NCBI GenBank assembly: GCA_027452045.1
Contig: DAIDHH010000036.1
Coordinates: 1 to 53,043 of the forward strand
Direction: 5' to 3'
Length of the DNA: 53,043 nucleotides
From: Gammaproteobacteria bacterium
GTDB taxonomy: Bacteria > Pseudomonadota > Gammaproteobacteria > Steroidobacterales > Steroidobacteraceae
Positions 45,382 to 53,043 of the stretch are shown here, piece by piece. The translations under genes were made by a program, and so were the position numbers. Position 1 is the stretch's first letter. Every line of letters starts with the position of its first letter. The notes under the pieces are model-generated. The model saw only the letters and a program-made list of their open reading frames with translations. It made no database searches and was not told where the DNA came from.

Positions 45382-47481
45382 TCAAATCCCCTGCTTGTCC
45401 GTTGCCGACCCCGAGCGGATCGCGGAATGCAGCTCCCGCGGTTGGGTTCGTGACCCGGGTGGCTTGACAAGCGCCTCTCGGCCGAGGGGCACGAGCCAGC
45501 TTTGCGCCGAGGGCGCGGTTCCATCCGCGAGCCAGCTGAACACGACGCTGTGCCAGAGCACCCGCTCCACGTACTCGCGCGTCTCGGTGTAGGGGATGTT
45601 CTCGATCCAGATGTCCCCCGGCACGGCCTTGACCGGCAGCCAGCGCCGGACCGCGCGCGATCCGGCGTTGTATGCGGCCACCGCGAGGGCGACCCGCCCT
45701 GCGAATCGGTCGAGGAGCATGCCCAGGTGCGCGCTGCCGAGCGCTATGTTGACCGATGGGTCGATCAGTTGAGCCTCATCGGGATCGGGCAGCCGCCAAT
45801 AGCGCGCGGTGCGAGCAGCCGTCTCGGGCATCAACTGCATCAAGCCGAGCGCACCGACCGGCGAGACCGCATCGACCTGGTAGAGACTCTCCTGGCGGAT
45901 GACGCCGAGCACGAGAGCCGGCGAAAGCCCATTACGAGCAACGGCCGCGCGGATCTCGGAGTGAAATGGCCTCGGATAGAGAATCGGGTAGTCATCGAAC
46001 TGGTGCTGATCGGCGGCCGTCTCGATGGCCTGGGTGTACCAGCCCCACTTCGCGGCGAGCGCGATCGCCGCGATCCGCTCCTTGGCATCGAGCGAACCGT
46101 ACGCGTAACGCCATTCGGCATCCGCCTGCCGCTCGAGACCGCAGAAGAACAGCTCCCGGGCTCGCACGACCGCCGGGATGCCATCGAGCGAGGCCATCAC
46201 CTGGGGTTCGACGGGCAGCAATTTCGGATCCGGCTCGATGCCGCGCCGCAGGCGCGCGGCGGCGAGCGCGGCGTAATAGTCGTCACTCTTCAAGAGCGCG
46301 CGGTAGATGCGGCGGGCACGCTTACGATGGTGCAGCGCTTCCTCGGCGCGCGCCCTCCAGTAGCGCCAGCGGGATGAGCGCCGCTCGCTGCGCGACAACG
46401 CCTCGATGGATCCCAGCGCGAGCCGCCAGTGCCCGGACCAAAGAGCGGCGCGGACCTGCCACTTGCGTGCCGCAGCGTTGAAATCGCGGGGCTCCACGCG
46501 GCGAAAGAATCCGAGCGCGGCCGGGTCACGATCCCAGGCGAGCCCCAGGGCGAGGGCAAGCGCATACGGACTTGCGCTCTGGCGGCTCAAGTGACGCGAG
46601 GCGACGAGCCGCCAATACCGTGCCCGCGCCGCATGGGGGTGTCTGCGCGCGAGCATGGTCCAACCCGCGAGCAGCGCCTGTTTCTCGACGGGCGTCCCGG
46701 GCGTGCGCAGCAGCGCGTCGATCTCCCGCCTTGGCCGCTCGAGGAGCGATGCCCAAAGTCCAAGCGCCCTTGCCGCACGGCCCTTTGGAAGCTGCGCGAC
46801 GATCTGCCGCGCGAATTCGGCGTCGGAAGCCTCGAGGGCAAGACGAGCACGCTGCTCGATGAGGCCAGGAGAAAGGGCGCCGCGCTCCTTCAGCCAGGCG
46901 AATGCCGGATCGCACTCGGGAAGGCTATGTGGCGTGAGCCACGCCTCCTGGATGGCGGTCTCGAGACCGGAGGTTTTGCCGAGCGCGATCTGGGCGGTGA
47001 ATCGCTGACAGCGCAATGCCGAAGTCGCATCTTTGGCCGAATACGCCTGCAGAAACGCATCCCATTGCGAACGCTCGGCGAGGCTCGAGAGCCAGTCCCT
47101 GCGCAGCTCCCGTGCGACCGGCTCACCCGCATGACGCGAGATAAGCGCAGCAGCCTGCTGGTCTGCGGGGCCGAGCGAGTCCGCAGTGTTGAGCAACGCC
47201 TGCTCGATGCGTGCCGCTTCGAGGTACGGATAGAGTGGATAGGCTTTGAGGATCGCAGCATCATGCCCCGCGGCATCCGGCCCGGCAGTCTCGACCTCGT
47301 CATACGCCTTCTCAAAGGCGAGGCGCGCGCGCGCGTCGGCCGAATCGGCACCCGGTATCCCGGTCGAATAGGCGGCGACTTGCGCACGAGAGAGCGGGCC
47401 GCTCGAGAGCTGAGCCCGGAGGGCGATCGGGCAAGCCAAGAACGCGGCAATCCAGCCGACCTTGCGAATCCACTGTGGCAT
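45382..47481 (-). CDS. slt: Soluble lytic murein transglycosylase (Slt70-type)
   Basis: A 699-residue periplasmic peptidoglycan-cleaving enzyme. After a signal segment (VGWIAAFLACPIALRAQ) comes a long superhelical region of paired helices, then the SLT catalytic domain with Glu531 in GVIRQESLYQ, followed by PVGALGLMQLMPETA and ALAVAAYNAGSRAVRRW. The length agrees with E. coli Slt. It converges on the RNase T2 gene with an 18-base gap. Confidence 0.93.
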   Translation of the reverse strand: MPQWIRKVGWIAAFLACPIALRAQLSSGPLSRAQVAAYSTGIPGADSADARARLAFEKAYDEVETAGPDAAGHDAAILKAYPLYPYLEAARIEQALLNTADSLGPADQQAAALISRHAGEPVARELRRDWLSSLAERSQWDAFLQAYSAKDATSALRCQRFTAQIALGKTSGLETAIQEAWLTPHSLPECDPAFAWLKERGALSPGLIEQRARLALEASDAEFARQIVAQLPKGRAARALGLWASLLERPRREIDALLRTPGTPVEKQALLAGWTMLARRHPHAARARYWRLVASRHLSRQSASPYALALALGLAWDRDPAALGFFRRVEPRDFNAAARKWQVRAALWSGHWRLALGSIEALSRSERRSSRWRYWRARAEEALHHRKRARRIYRALLKSDDYYAALAAARLRRGIEPDPKLLPVEPQVMASLDGIPAVVRARELFFCGLERQADAEWRYAYGSLDAKERIAAIALAAKWGWYTQAIETAADQHQFDDYPILYPRPFHSEIRAAVARNGLSPALVLGVIRQESLYQVDAVSPVGALGLMQLMPETAARTARYWRLPDPDEAQLIDPSVNIALGSAHLGMLLDRFAGRVALAVAAYNAGSRAVRRWLPVKAVPGDIWIENIPYTETREYVERVLWHSVVFSWLADGTAPSAQSWLVPLGREALVKPPGSRTQPRELHSAIRSGSATDKQGI

Positions 47482-47518
47482 GAGCGTAGGTTAACGGGAC
47501 GCGCGCGCAGGGACCAGC

Positions 47519-47544
47519 GGCAGGCAGCGCGCAGGCTGCCTGCC
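47519..47544. repeat. Perfect 10-bp inverted repeat upstream of slt
   Basis: GGCAGGCAGC and GCTGCCTGCC flank a 6-base loop, 38 bases before the slt start in the 195-base divergent gap shared with the small lipoprotein gene. It could fold in the slt leader RNA or be a protein site. No promoter could be fixed in this gap and nothing else is recognisable there. Confidence 0.6.
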
Positions 47545-47676
47545 AGGGAGCGATGAGGTAGCCTTGGCCGTGCGCAAGGGAGGCAGTCTTGAGCGGGTCG
47601 CATCGAGCGCTGCGAGCGGGGCGCGCCGCAGGCGGCTCTCTCACCCTGGCACGCCGAATACTTTGGGAGACACTGC

Positions 47677-47970
47677 ATGCATCGACAGGATAAAAATCCT
47701 CATCACCGCATTGCTCGCACGGCAACCGTGCTGCTGACGGTGGCGGTCGCCGCTCTGGGCGGATGCGCCTCCACGCGAACCTACTCGCTGCCCAACGGCG
47801 CCACCGCGTACGAAGTGCAGTGCACGCTCTGGTATCAGTGCACCCGGAAGGCGCGCGAGATGTGTCCACGAGGATACCGGCTCGTCAAGGGACCCCTTCG
47901 TCCGCGCTTGCCCTCGCCTACCGGGGCCCCCATGCAGAAGCCGAGCCGGATCGATTTCGTGTGCCGATAG
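47677..47970 (+). CDS. Small predicted lipoprotein of unknown function
   Basis: A 97-residue protein with a lipobox LGGC after a hydrophobic segment (TATVLLTVAVAALGGC). The mature part is short and has paired cysteines (VQCTLWYQCTRKAREMCPRGYRL), suggesting disulfides in the periplasm. No family function is recognised. It is divergent from slt and converges on metC. Confidence 0.7.
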   Translation: MHRQDKNPHHRIARTATVLLTVAVAALGGCASTRTYSLPNGATAYEVQCTLWYQCTRKAREMCPRGYRLVKGPLRPRLPSPTGAPMQKPSRIDFVCR

Positions 47971-47992
47971 CGGCGCGACTGATGTCGCCGCT
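47969..47992. terminator. Hairpin between the lipoprotein gene and metC
   Basis: AGCGGCG and CGCCGCT pair perfectly around a 10-base loop, starting within the lipoprotein stop codon and lying in the 45-base convergent gap. Termination is inferred; there is no T tract. Confidence 0.4.
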
Positions 47993-48015
47993 CACGGCCG
48001 GCGGCCGCTCACGCG

Positions 48016-49197
48016 CTATGCTTTGCCACTCGAGAGCCTGTCCAGGCCCGAGCGCAGATCCGCCTTCAGATCCTGCGGATCCTCGAGCCCGATCTGAAGC
48101 CGCAGGGCGAATCCGCCGGGGCTCCATTGCGTCGCCGTTCGGTATTGGCGGCAATCGAACGGGATGATGAGACTCTCGAATCCGCCCCACGAATAACCCA
48201 TGCCGAACAGGGACAGATGGTCGAGCATATTCGCGAGTGCCTGGCGACTCGGGCCCGGGCGAAGAATGATCGTGAAGACCCCTGTCGAACCCTTGAAATC
48301 GCGCTTCCACAACTCATGGCCGGGGCAGGATGGAAACGCCGGGTGCAGGATGCTCAGCACCTCCGGCTGTGACTGCAGCCAGCGCGCCATCTCGAGACCC
48401 CTCGCCTCGGCCTCCCGGAGTCTGATGTGCAGGGTGCGCATGCCCCTCAGCGCGAGAAAGCAGTCCTCGGGTCCCGGCACCATGGCCATGCTCTGATGGG
48501 TCCTCTTGAGCGCCGGCCAGGTCTCGGCATTGGCGCTCACCAGGCCGAGCAGCAGATCGGCGTGCCCGCCGAGATACTTGGTCCCCGCCTCCACCGACAG
48601 GTCGCAGCCGTGCTCGTGTGCGCGGAAATAGAGCGGTGTCGCCCAGGTATTGTCGAGGATCGTCTTGATGCCGCGCCTTCGCGCGAATCCGGTGATCGCC
48701 GGCACGTCCTGGATCTCGAAGGTCTGCGAGCCCGGGGACTCGAGGAAGATGGTCGAGGTATTGTCCTTGACGAGCGACTCGAGCCGCCCGCCGAGCAGCG
48801 GATCGTAGTAGCTCGTCTCGATCCCGAAACGCTCGAGAAGCGTGCCGCACAACGAGCGCGTGGGCAAATACACGCTGTCGGGCACCAACAGGTGATCACC
48901 GCTCCTGAGCGTCGCCATGAGCGCCAACGCCACCGCGCCGAGCCCTGAAGGACACAGGACCGTGCCTGCCGCCCCGCTGAGCGTGGTCCATGCGCTTTCC
49001 AGACTCTCAACGGTCGGTGTGCCGGCGGTACCGTAGGTATAGCGCGCCCGCCCGTGCTCGAGGTCATCCAGGGTCTTGAACAGGACCGTGGAACCCCGGT
49101 AAATCGGGGTGTTGACGAAACCGTGGTGCGCATCGGACATCCTGCCGAGCTGGGCGAGCCGCGTGCCGACGCCCAACGGTTTGCCATCATCTTTCAT
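48016..49197 (-). CDS. metC: Cystathionine beta-lyase
   Basis: A 393-residue PLP enzyme of the Cys/Met metabolism family that splits cystathionine into homocysteine, pyruvate and ammonia. The PLP lysine is Lys207 in SVEAGTKYLGGHADLLLG; FVNTPIYRGSTVLF, YTYGTAGTPTVESLE and FGMGYSWGGFESLIIPFDC match MetC in particular, the last being the beta-lyase-type end. It has its own promoter upstream. A broader C-S lyase role is possible. Confidence 0.88.
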   Translation of the reverse strand: MKDDGKPLGVGTRLAQLGRMSDAHHGFVNTPIYRGSTVLFKTLDDLEHGRARYTYGTAGTPTVESLESAWTTLSGAAGTVLCPSGLGAVALALMATLRSGDHLLVPDSVYLPTRSLCGTLLERFGIETSYYDPLLGGRLESLVKDNTSTIFLESPGSQTFEIQDVPAITGFARRRGIKTILDNTWATPLYFRAHEHGCDLSVEAGTKYLGGHADLLLGLVSANAETWPALKRTHQSMAMVPGPEDCFLALRGMRTLHIRLREAEARGLEMARWLQSQPEVLSILHPAFPSCPGHELWKRDFKGSTGVFTIILRPGPSRQALANMLDHLSLFGMGYSWGGFESLIIPFDCRQYRTATQWSPGGFALRLQIGLEDPQDLKADLRSGLDRLSSGKA

Positions 49198-49240
49198 CGT
49201 CAGGTTGCCTCACTGCGGGGCGCCACACCGCTCTTCGCGC

Positions 49241-49269
49241 TGTATACAGGGGAGCCTGTTGACAGTCAA
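49241..49269 (-). promoter_or_regulatory. Sigma-70-like promoter of metC
   Basis: On the minus strand TTGACT (49269-49264) and TATACA (49246-49241) are separated by exactly 17 bases. Transcription should start near 49234, leaving about 37 bases before the metC ATG. The -10 lies in a perfect TGTATACA palindrome and the -35 in TTGACNGTCAA, either of which could also bind a regulator. Confidence 0.6.
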
Positions 49270-49417
49270 TGGCGTCTCTTTCATCCGCGCCACTGATTTC
49301 ATCCGGATGGCAGCGACGAGCGCGATGTTGACTGGATGTCGCGCGGCTGTTATTTCTGCGCAGCAGCATCGCGAATTCCGCCCCCCCTTGCCTCGTTCGG
49401 GCATCCTCTCGCTCTCC

Positions 49418-49972
49418 ATGAAATTCCGCCAGCCACTGCCCGCCCTGCTGATCCTGCTCACCCTGCCGGCGCTCGCACTCGCATGGACCCGGCATGGCAC
49501 GCCCTCGAGCGCGCGCAGCGCCCTGCCGGATCCCAGGCTCACCCCGGGAGCGCTCAACCCATCGGTGAGGCAATCCGACATCTACCGGACCATCTGCGTG
49601 CGCGGCTGGACGCGGAGAGTGCGGCCACCTGAACGGTACACCGAGAGACTCAAGCGCCGCCAGATTCGTGAGTACGGCTATCGGGACCGGTGGCTGCGGG
49701 ATTACGAGGAAGACCACCTCATCCCGCTCGAGCTCGGAGGATCACCCGCATCGCCTGCAAACCTCTGGCCCGAGCCGCACCACGCGCCGGGCGGATGGGG
49801 AAGTTATGCGAAGGACCGGCTGGAAAACCGGCTCAACCATCTGGTCTGCCGCGGCAGACTGTCACTCGCGAGCGCCCGGCGAATCATCGCCGCGAACTGG
49901 GTGGCGGCCTACAGGCGCTTCCTCGGCCCGGTGCCGGACAACCGCCGGCCGCGCAACCTCTGGTCGCGATGA
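49418..49972 (+). CDS. Secreted HNH-like nuclease domain protein
   Basis: A 184-residue exported protein with a signal peptide (PALLILLTLPALALA). The core EEDHLIPLELGGSPASPANL (Asp99-His100, Asn115) followed by WPEPHH and KDRLENRLNHLVCRGRLSL resembles the HNH-like family common as small hypothetical proteins in proteobacteria and actinobacteria, where D-H, N and a later H or N bind metal. ATG 49418 begins directly before the leader. Nuclease activity is inferred. It is rightward, after the metC promoter region. Confidence 0.75.
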   Translation: MKFRQPLPALLILLTLPALALAWTRHGTPSSARSALPDPRLTPGALNPSVRQSDIYRTICVRGWTRRVRPPERYTERLKRRQIREYGYRDRWLRDYEEDHLIPLELGGSPASPANLWPEPHHAPGGWGSYAKDRLENRLNHLVCRGRLSLASARRIIAANWVAAYRRFLGPVPDNRRPRNLWSR

Positions 49973-50102
49973 TCCCGGGCGGATGGACGGTCCGCAGACC
50001 GCAGCCGGAGCGTCGTCACGGGGCGGCGCGCCAGCGGCGCGCAACCCGTACCGTGAAGCGATGATAAAGTGGCTGTCGAGTCACGCAGTGGGAGCATGAA
50101 AA

Positions 50103-50810
50103 GTGGGAAAAGAACTCCGCGCGTGGAGGATTTATGGTGCGATCTCCACGCTTGCATTCGTGGTCCTGGCCGTTTCGGCATTCGCGCTGAGGCGCCAGAG
50201 AACCGCATTCGACACCATCGACGTCCAGCGCATCAACGTGGTCGAGCCCAATGGCACGCTGCGCATGGTCATCTCGAACACGGCGCGATTCCCGGGGGCG
50301 ATCATCAAGGGCCGCCAGTACCCGTTCTCCCGGCACACCGCCGGCATTCTCTTCTACAACAATGAGGGCACCGAGAACGGCGGCCTCATCTTCGGCGGTC
50401 GCAAACACGCCGATGGCACGGTTTCCAGCTACGGCCATCTCAGCTTTGACCGTTACGAGCAGGATCAGGCGTTCAGCCTCGACGCCATCCAGAGCAAAAC
50501 CGGAAACACCACCGGCATCGCGTTCATTGACCGTCCGAAATGGCCCATCACCGATCTGCTCAAACGGCCGCAGAAGCAGTGGCGCCAATTTCTCGCGACG
50601 CATCCGCGCGCCGCGCCGCGGCTGACCATGCAGAGGGCTGCGGACGGTTCGGTATCCCTGGCGGTGAGGGACAGACAGGGGCATACCCGCATCCTGATCA
50701 AGGTCGGCTCGCACGGCTCGCCCGTCATTCAGCTGCTCGACGCCAGCGGCAAGGTGATCACTCAATTACCACGTCCGCGCCGCTCGAGGGGATTCGCGCC
50801 GGCGCACTGA
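50103..50810 (+). CDS. Membrane-anchored protein of unknown function
   Basis: A 235-residue protein starting at a GTG with GGGAG upstream. One N-terminal helix (YGAISTLAFVVLAVSAFAL) is followed by a soluble domain with IDVQRINVVEPNGTLRMVIS, TAGILFYNNEGTENGGLIFG and TMQRAADGSVSLAVRDRQGH. The ...VEPNGTLR and ...DASGKV patterns suggest beta-rich repeats found in widespread unnamed proteins. No function is recognised. The 200-base gap after it, up to 51010, holds nothing identifiable. Confidence 0.65.
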   Translation: MGKELRAWRIYGAISTLAFVVLAVSAFALRRQRTAFDTIDVQRINVVEPNGTLRMVISNTARFPGAIIKGRQYPFSRHTAGILFYNNEGTENGGLIFGGRKHADGTVSSYGHLSFDRYEQDQAFSLDAIQSKTGNTTGIAFIDRPKWPITDLLKRPQKQWRQFLATHPRAAPRLTMQRAADGSVSLAVRDRQGHTRILIKVGSHGSPVIQLLDASGKVITQLPRPRRSRGFAPAH

Positions 50811-51010
50811 ATGCCTCCATGGCGGATATCACAGTCGGCTCTCGATGAGCGTGACACCCACCTGGAATTGCGGGAGCCGCGTCTCGCGCATATGAGACGC
50901 CCCGGTCTCACCGTCGAGCGCCCGATCCGCAGACTCGATGTCGTGCGCCGCCGAGCTCGCCTTGATCAGGCTTGGCTCTGTGACGCGCGCTGGCGCATCG
51001 GAATCGCCCT

Positions 51011-51508
51011 TCAGAAGATTCCGAGCGCGAGACCGGCGGCGAGGGTAGCGCCGAGCTCGGCGCAGCGTGAGAGATCTGCCGGGCCGATCGTCTTGCGCGT
51101 CAGGATCTCCTCGGGTGTCTGCGCGTGCGTACAAACGATGAGCGTCGGGGCGACCATGCGCAGCCGCCACCCCGTGGCAATGCGCTCGATCTGTCGGGCG
51201 GCATTGGCGCCATCGCTCCCCGCACAGATGAGGCTCGCGTAGGGCCGACCCTCGATGCGTCCGAGGACCTCGTAGTAACAGCGATCGAAGAAGTCCTTCA
51301 TGAGCCCGGAGACCGCCGCGAGATTCTCGGGGCACGCGAACAGATATCCGTCCGACTCGAGGAGCGATTGCGGGCCGCTCTCGGTGGCGGCCTCGAGGCG
51401 CACGCGAACTGTGGATTCACGCGCGGCGCCGGCCGCGGCCGCGCGCGCCATCTGGAGGGAACCTCCCGTCAGGGAGTGATACACGATCAGCAGTGTCTTC
51501 ATGGTCAT
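51011..51508 (-). CDS. Flavodoxin-like NAD(P)H-dependent oxidoreductase
   Basis: A 165-residue flavodoxin-fold protein. The FMN phosphate loop is LLIVYHSLTGGSLQMARA, then LFACPENLAAVSGLMKDFFDRCYY, which matches NADPH-dependent FMN reductase-type proteins, and YASLICAGSDGANAARQIER. ATG 51508 or the third codon could start it. Partner and substrate are unknown; no operon partner is visible. Confidence 0.82.
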   Translation of the reverse strand: MTMKTLLIVYHSLTGGSLQMARAAAAGAARESTVRVRLEAATESGPQSLLESDGYLFACPENLAAVSGLMKDFFDRCYYEVLGRIEGRPYASLICAGSDGANAARQIERIATGWRLRMVAPTLIVCTHAQTPEEILTRKTIGPADLSRCAELGATLAAGLALGIF

Positions 51509-52058
51509 GGAAGATGATCGCCGATGAATTGCCGGGCGCCCAGAACTGTGCGGATGAATCAGGCCCGCTCATCGCCCCCTCCCGGATGAGCCCTGGCTCG
51601 GACCAGGGGGAATACGATCCTGGCGCGCCAGTTCAACCAATTGATTTTATTGCACCCGCGACGGGTTTTCCGGCCCAATCCGGTGCTCGTCGCTCGTACG
51701 GCCCGCGCCTCGCCCGAGCTTCGCGCCAGCATCGATCCGCGATGGGTCGACCTGCGGGCTGCCGGCATCGTTGCTCACGGTATGGTGACCCGTGCATTGG
51801 GCAACACGATCCTCGCCAAGCGGCCCAACCTGAAATTCAACGAGTTGCCTGCGGCTCGGGCGGTCTGCGGGTGCTGGCGGATTCTCGGTGGCGCGAGGGG
51901 GCCGGACCTGGCGCTCTTGACGGTGACCCATTGATTGAGGCATGCGTCGGCACAGGCCCTGAGCGAGAGCGGCGCCGGTGCGCATCGCCGTCTCCCTCGC
52001 GGTAAGATGGACACGCAGTCCCTCGAGAGATTGTGCCCGAACCCCCGAGGTGCCGACC
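51509..52058. other. Gap without a convincing gene
   Basis: A 550-base stretch between the divergent flavodoxin-like and universal stress protein genes. A 97-codon rightward frame (51641-51934) is open, with LGNTILAKRPNLKFNELPAA near its end, but it has no ribosome site, no recognisable domain and no codon pattern that sets it apart. The short AT-rich patch at 51634-51651 (CAACCAATTGATTTTATT) may hold a promoter. I see no RNA gene. Confidence 0.4.
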
Positions 52059-52865
52059 ATGGAATCGAAATTCATTCTGGTGCTGCTCGCCTCCACGACC
52101 GGGGCGACGCAGTGCCTGCGCATCGCTTCGGTGATGAGCGAGCGTCTCGGCCAGAAGCTGCGGCTTGCGCATGTCGAGATCGGGCCGCGGTCGATCCTTT
52201 TGCCGTCGCAGGAACAGCTCTCGGAATACGAGGTCGAGCAACTGGCCGATCGCGAGCGCAGTGAAACCGAGAAACTGCACGACATCGTGTCCGCGTGGAC
52301 ACGGGAAACCGGCTCGTCCGCCGAATTCGATCTCTACAAGGGCGACGAATGGCGGGTGATGCGGCACTATCGCAAGACAGCGAGCATGGTGGTGCTCACC
52401 GCGCCGCACTCCCAGCCCATCGGACATCGCGAGGCGCTGCGAGCGGCACTGGTGCGCACGCGCCATCCAGTGGTGATGGTGCCGCCCGCCTGGGAGGGTG
52501 GCTTCGGTCGACGGCTGATGGTCGGCTGGTGGGATGTCCCCCCTCTGCGCCGCGCCCTGGCCGCGTTTCGGCCCTTCCTCGCCACGGCCGAGCAGGTCGA
52601 GGCGGTGACGGTGAGCCAGGAAGAGAGTGCCCTGGAGGGCGCGCGTGCCGCCATTTCACCGATCGCCAGCGCAGCCAGCTACCGCGTGGTCAGCCCCGAA
52701 GGACGTCGGACGGCGGACGTACTGCTTGACGCTGTCGCCGCGTACCGTGCGGACGGACTCGTCATGGGTGCGTTCCGGCGGGGCGAGATCCTGAATTGGT
52801 TGGTGCGAGGCACCTCGACCCGGCTGATACAATCGAGTCCTGTGCCGCTGTTGATGCATCCCTGA
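52059..52865 (+). CDS. Universal stress protein, tandem UspA-type
   Basis: A 268-residue protein with two UspA-like halves. The first starts FILVLLASTTGATQCLRIAS and ends VRTRHPVVMVPPAWE; the second starts RRLMVGWWDVPPLRRALAAF and ends with the segment GLVMGAFRRGEILNWLVRGT and PVPLLMHP. The latter carries the usual (G-2x-G-9x) nucleotide-binding area in altered form. ATG 52059 follows GAGG. Role in stress tolerance is by family only. Confidence 0.85.
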   Translation: MESKFILVLLASTTGATQCLRIASVMSERLGQKLRLAHVEIGPRSILLPSQEQLSEYEVEQLADRERSETEKLHDIVSAWTRETGSSAEFDLYKGDEWRVMRHYRKTASMVVLTAPHSQPIGHREALRAALVRTRHPVVMVPPAWEGGFGRRLMVGWWDVPPLRRALAAFRPFLATAEQVEAVTVSQEESALEGARAAISPIASAASYRVVSPEGRRTADVLLDAVAAYRADGLVMGAFRRGEILNWLVRGTSTRLIQSSPVPLLMHP

Positions 52866-52866
52866 A

Positions 52867-52888
52867 GCGCCGCGGCTCGCCGCAGCGC
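52867..52888. terminator. Hairpin between usp and the TSUP gene
   Basis: GCGC-C-GCGGC pairs with GCCGC-A-GCGC around a tiny loop in the 43-base gap between convergent genes. A terminator is plausible from position; there is no T tract. Confidence 0.4.
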
Positions 52889-52908
52889 CTATCGGCCGAG
52901 GTCTGCCG

Positions 52909-53043
52909 CTACAGCCAGCCGAGGCCGCGGGCGAGCATGCTGAGCGCGACGAGCACGATCATGGGCACGAACACCTTCTTCAGGTGCACGTTGGACATGC
53001 GGTTGAGAGTCTTGGCACCGAACATGGAGCCCCCGAGCACGCC
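52909..53043 (-). CDS. TSUP-family permease (3' end only)
   Basis: The last 44 codons of a leftward gene that continues past the right edge. The frame GGSMFGAKTLNRMSNVHLKK then VFVPMIVLVALSMLARGLGWL ends in TAG, the usual C-terminal pair of a TauE/SafE (DUF81) permease. It is not the same gene as the permease in the amine operon. Confidence 0.75.
   Translation of the reverse strand, partial: GVLGGSMFGAKTLNRMSNVHLKKVFVPMIVLVALSMLARGLGWL

Noticed and set aside
49241-49248. TGTATACA palindrome before metC as a MetJ box
   Set aside because: It differs from the AGACGTCT met box and is not repeated in tandem.
49259-49264. TTGACA on the plus strand as a -35 element for the HNH-like gene
   Set aside because: No -10-like sequence lies 16-18 bases downstream on that strand; the same bases serve a well-spaced metC promoter on the other strand.
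51641-51934. A 97-codon rightward frame as a gene
   Set aside because: No ribosome site, domain or coding character; kept only as part of an unassigned gap.

Overview
The window is a GC-rich (roughly two-thirds G+C), gene-dense stretch of a Gram-negative chromosome. The gene content (Mla outer-membrane lipid system, BepA-like protease, PhoH, a glycine-cleavage ACT regulator beside Bcp, a SUF operon led by an Rrf2 regulator, class I aldolase) suits a gammaproteobacterium near the Xanthomonadales/Nevskiales/Steroidobacter groups. That placement is inference from family content only. I saw no rRNA, tRNA, CRISPR array, insertion sequence or prophage.

Layout. 1-4.8 kb: end of a gcvR-like gene, bcp, a PIN-PhoH ATPase, a BepA-like M48 protease and the lipoprotein gene mlaA, all rightward. 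4.8-8.1 kb: mlaFEDCB, leftward and convergent with mlaA, followed upstream by a class I fructose-bisphosphate aldolase. 9.3-16.0 kb: a SUF iron-sulfur operon, rightward: Rrf2 regulator, sufB, sufC, sufD, sufS, sufU, sufT and a Rieske protein, with a 25-bp IscR-type dyad in front. A small secreted PsiF-like gene follows.

16.6-28.8 kb: the most unusual region, a leftward run of eleven tightly packed genes: an omega-amino acid aminotransferase, MauE, MauD, a PuuB-like flavin oxidase, a TSUP permease, a spermidine-dehydrogenase-like flavoprotein, the large and small subunits of a TTQ amine dehydrogenase, a mono-heme cytochrome c, and the 2Fe-2S and molybdopterin subunits of an aldehyde-oxidase-type enzyme. 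A MocR regulator is divergent from it and is followed by a secreted amidase. Read together this looks like an export-and-oxidise pathway for amines: periplasmic dehydrogenases make aldehydes, the molybdoenzyme makes acids, electrons leave through the cytochrome, and the aminotransferase and PuuB-like oxidase act in the cytoplasm. No mauG, which normally completes TTQ, is present.

32-41.4 kb: a sugar-acid locus: FadR-type regulator, an IlvD/Edd-family dehydratase, a secreted unknown, a small membrane protein, an SSS sugar symporter, dgoA, dgoK, an SDR sugar dehydrogenase and an SMP-30 lactonase. This fits a De Ley-Doudoroff route for D-galactose (or related sugars) with an IlvD/Edd enzyme in place of the usual DgoD. 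Similar AT-rich CGGA-containing motifs lie near several of these genes.

41.5-53 kb: a housekeeping and accessory mix: UDP-glucuronate epimerase, EamA exporter, a broken AraC regulator, RNase T2, lytic transglycosylase Slt, a small lipoprotein, cystathionine beta-lyase with a clear promoter, a secreted HNH-like protein, an anchored unknown, a flavodoxin-like protein, a universal stress protein and the end of a TSUP permease.
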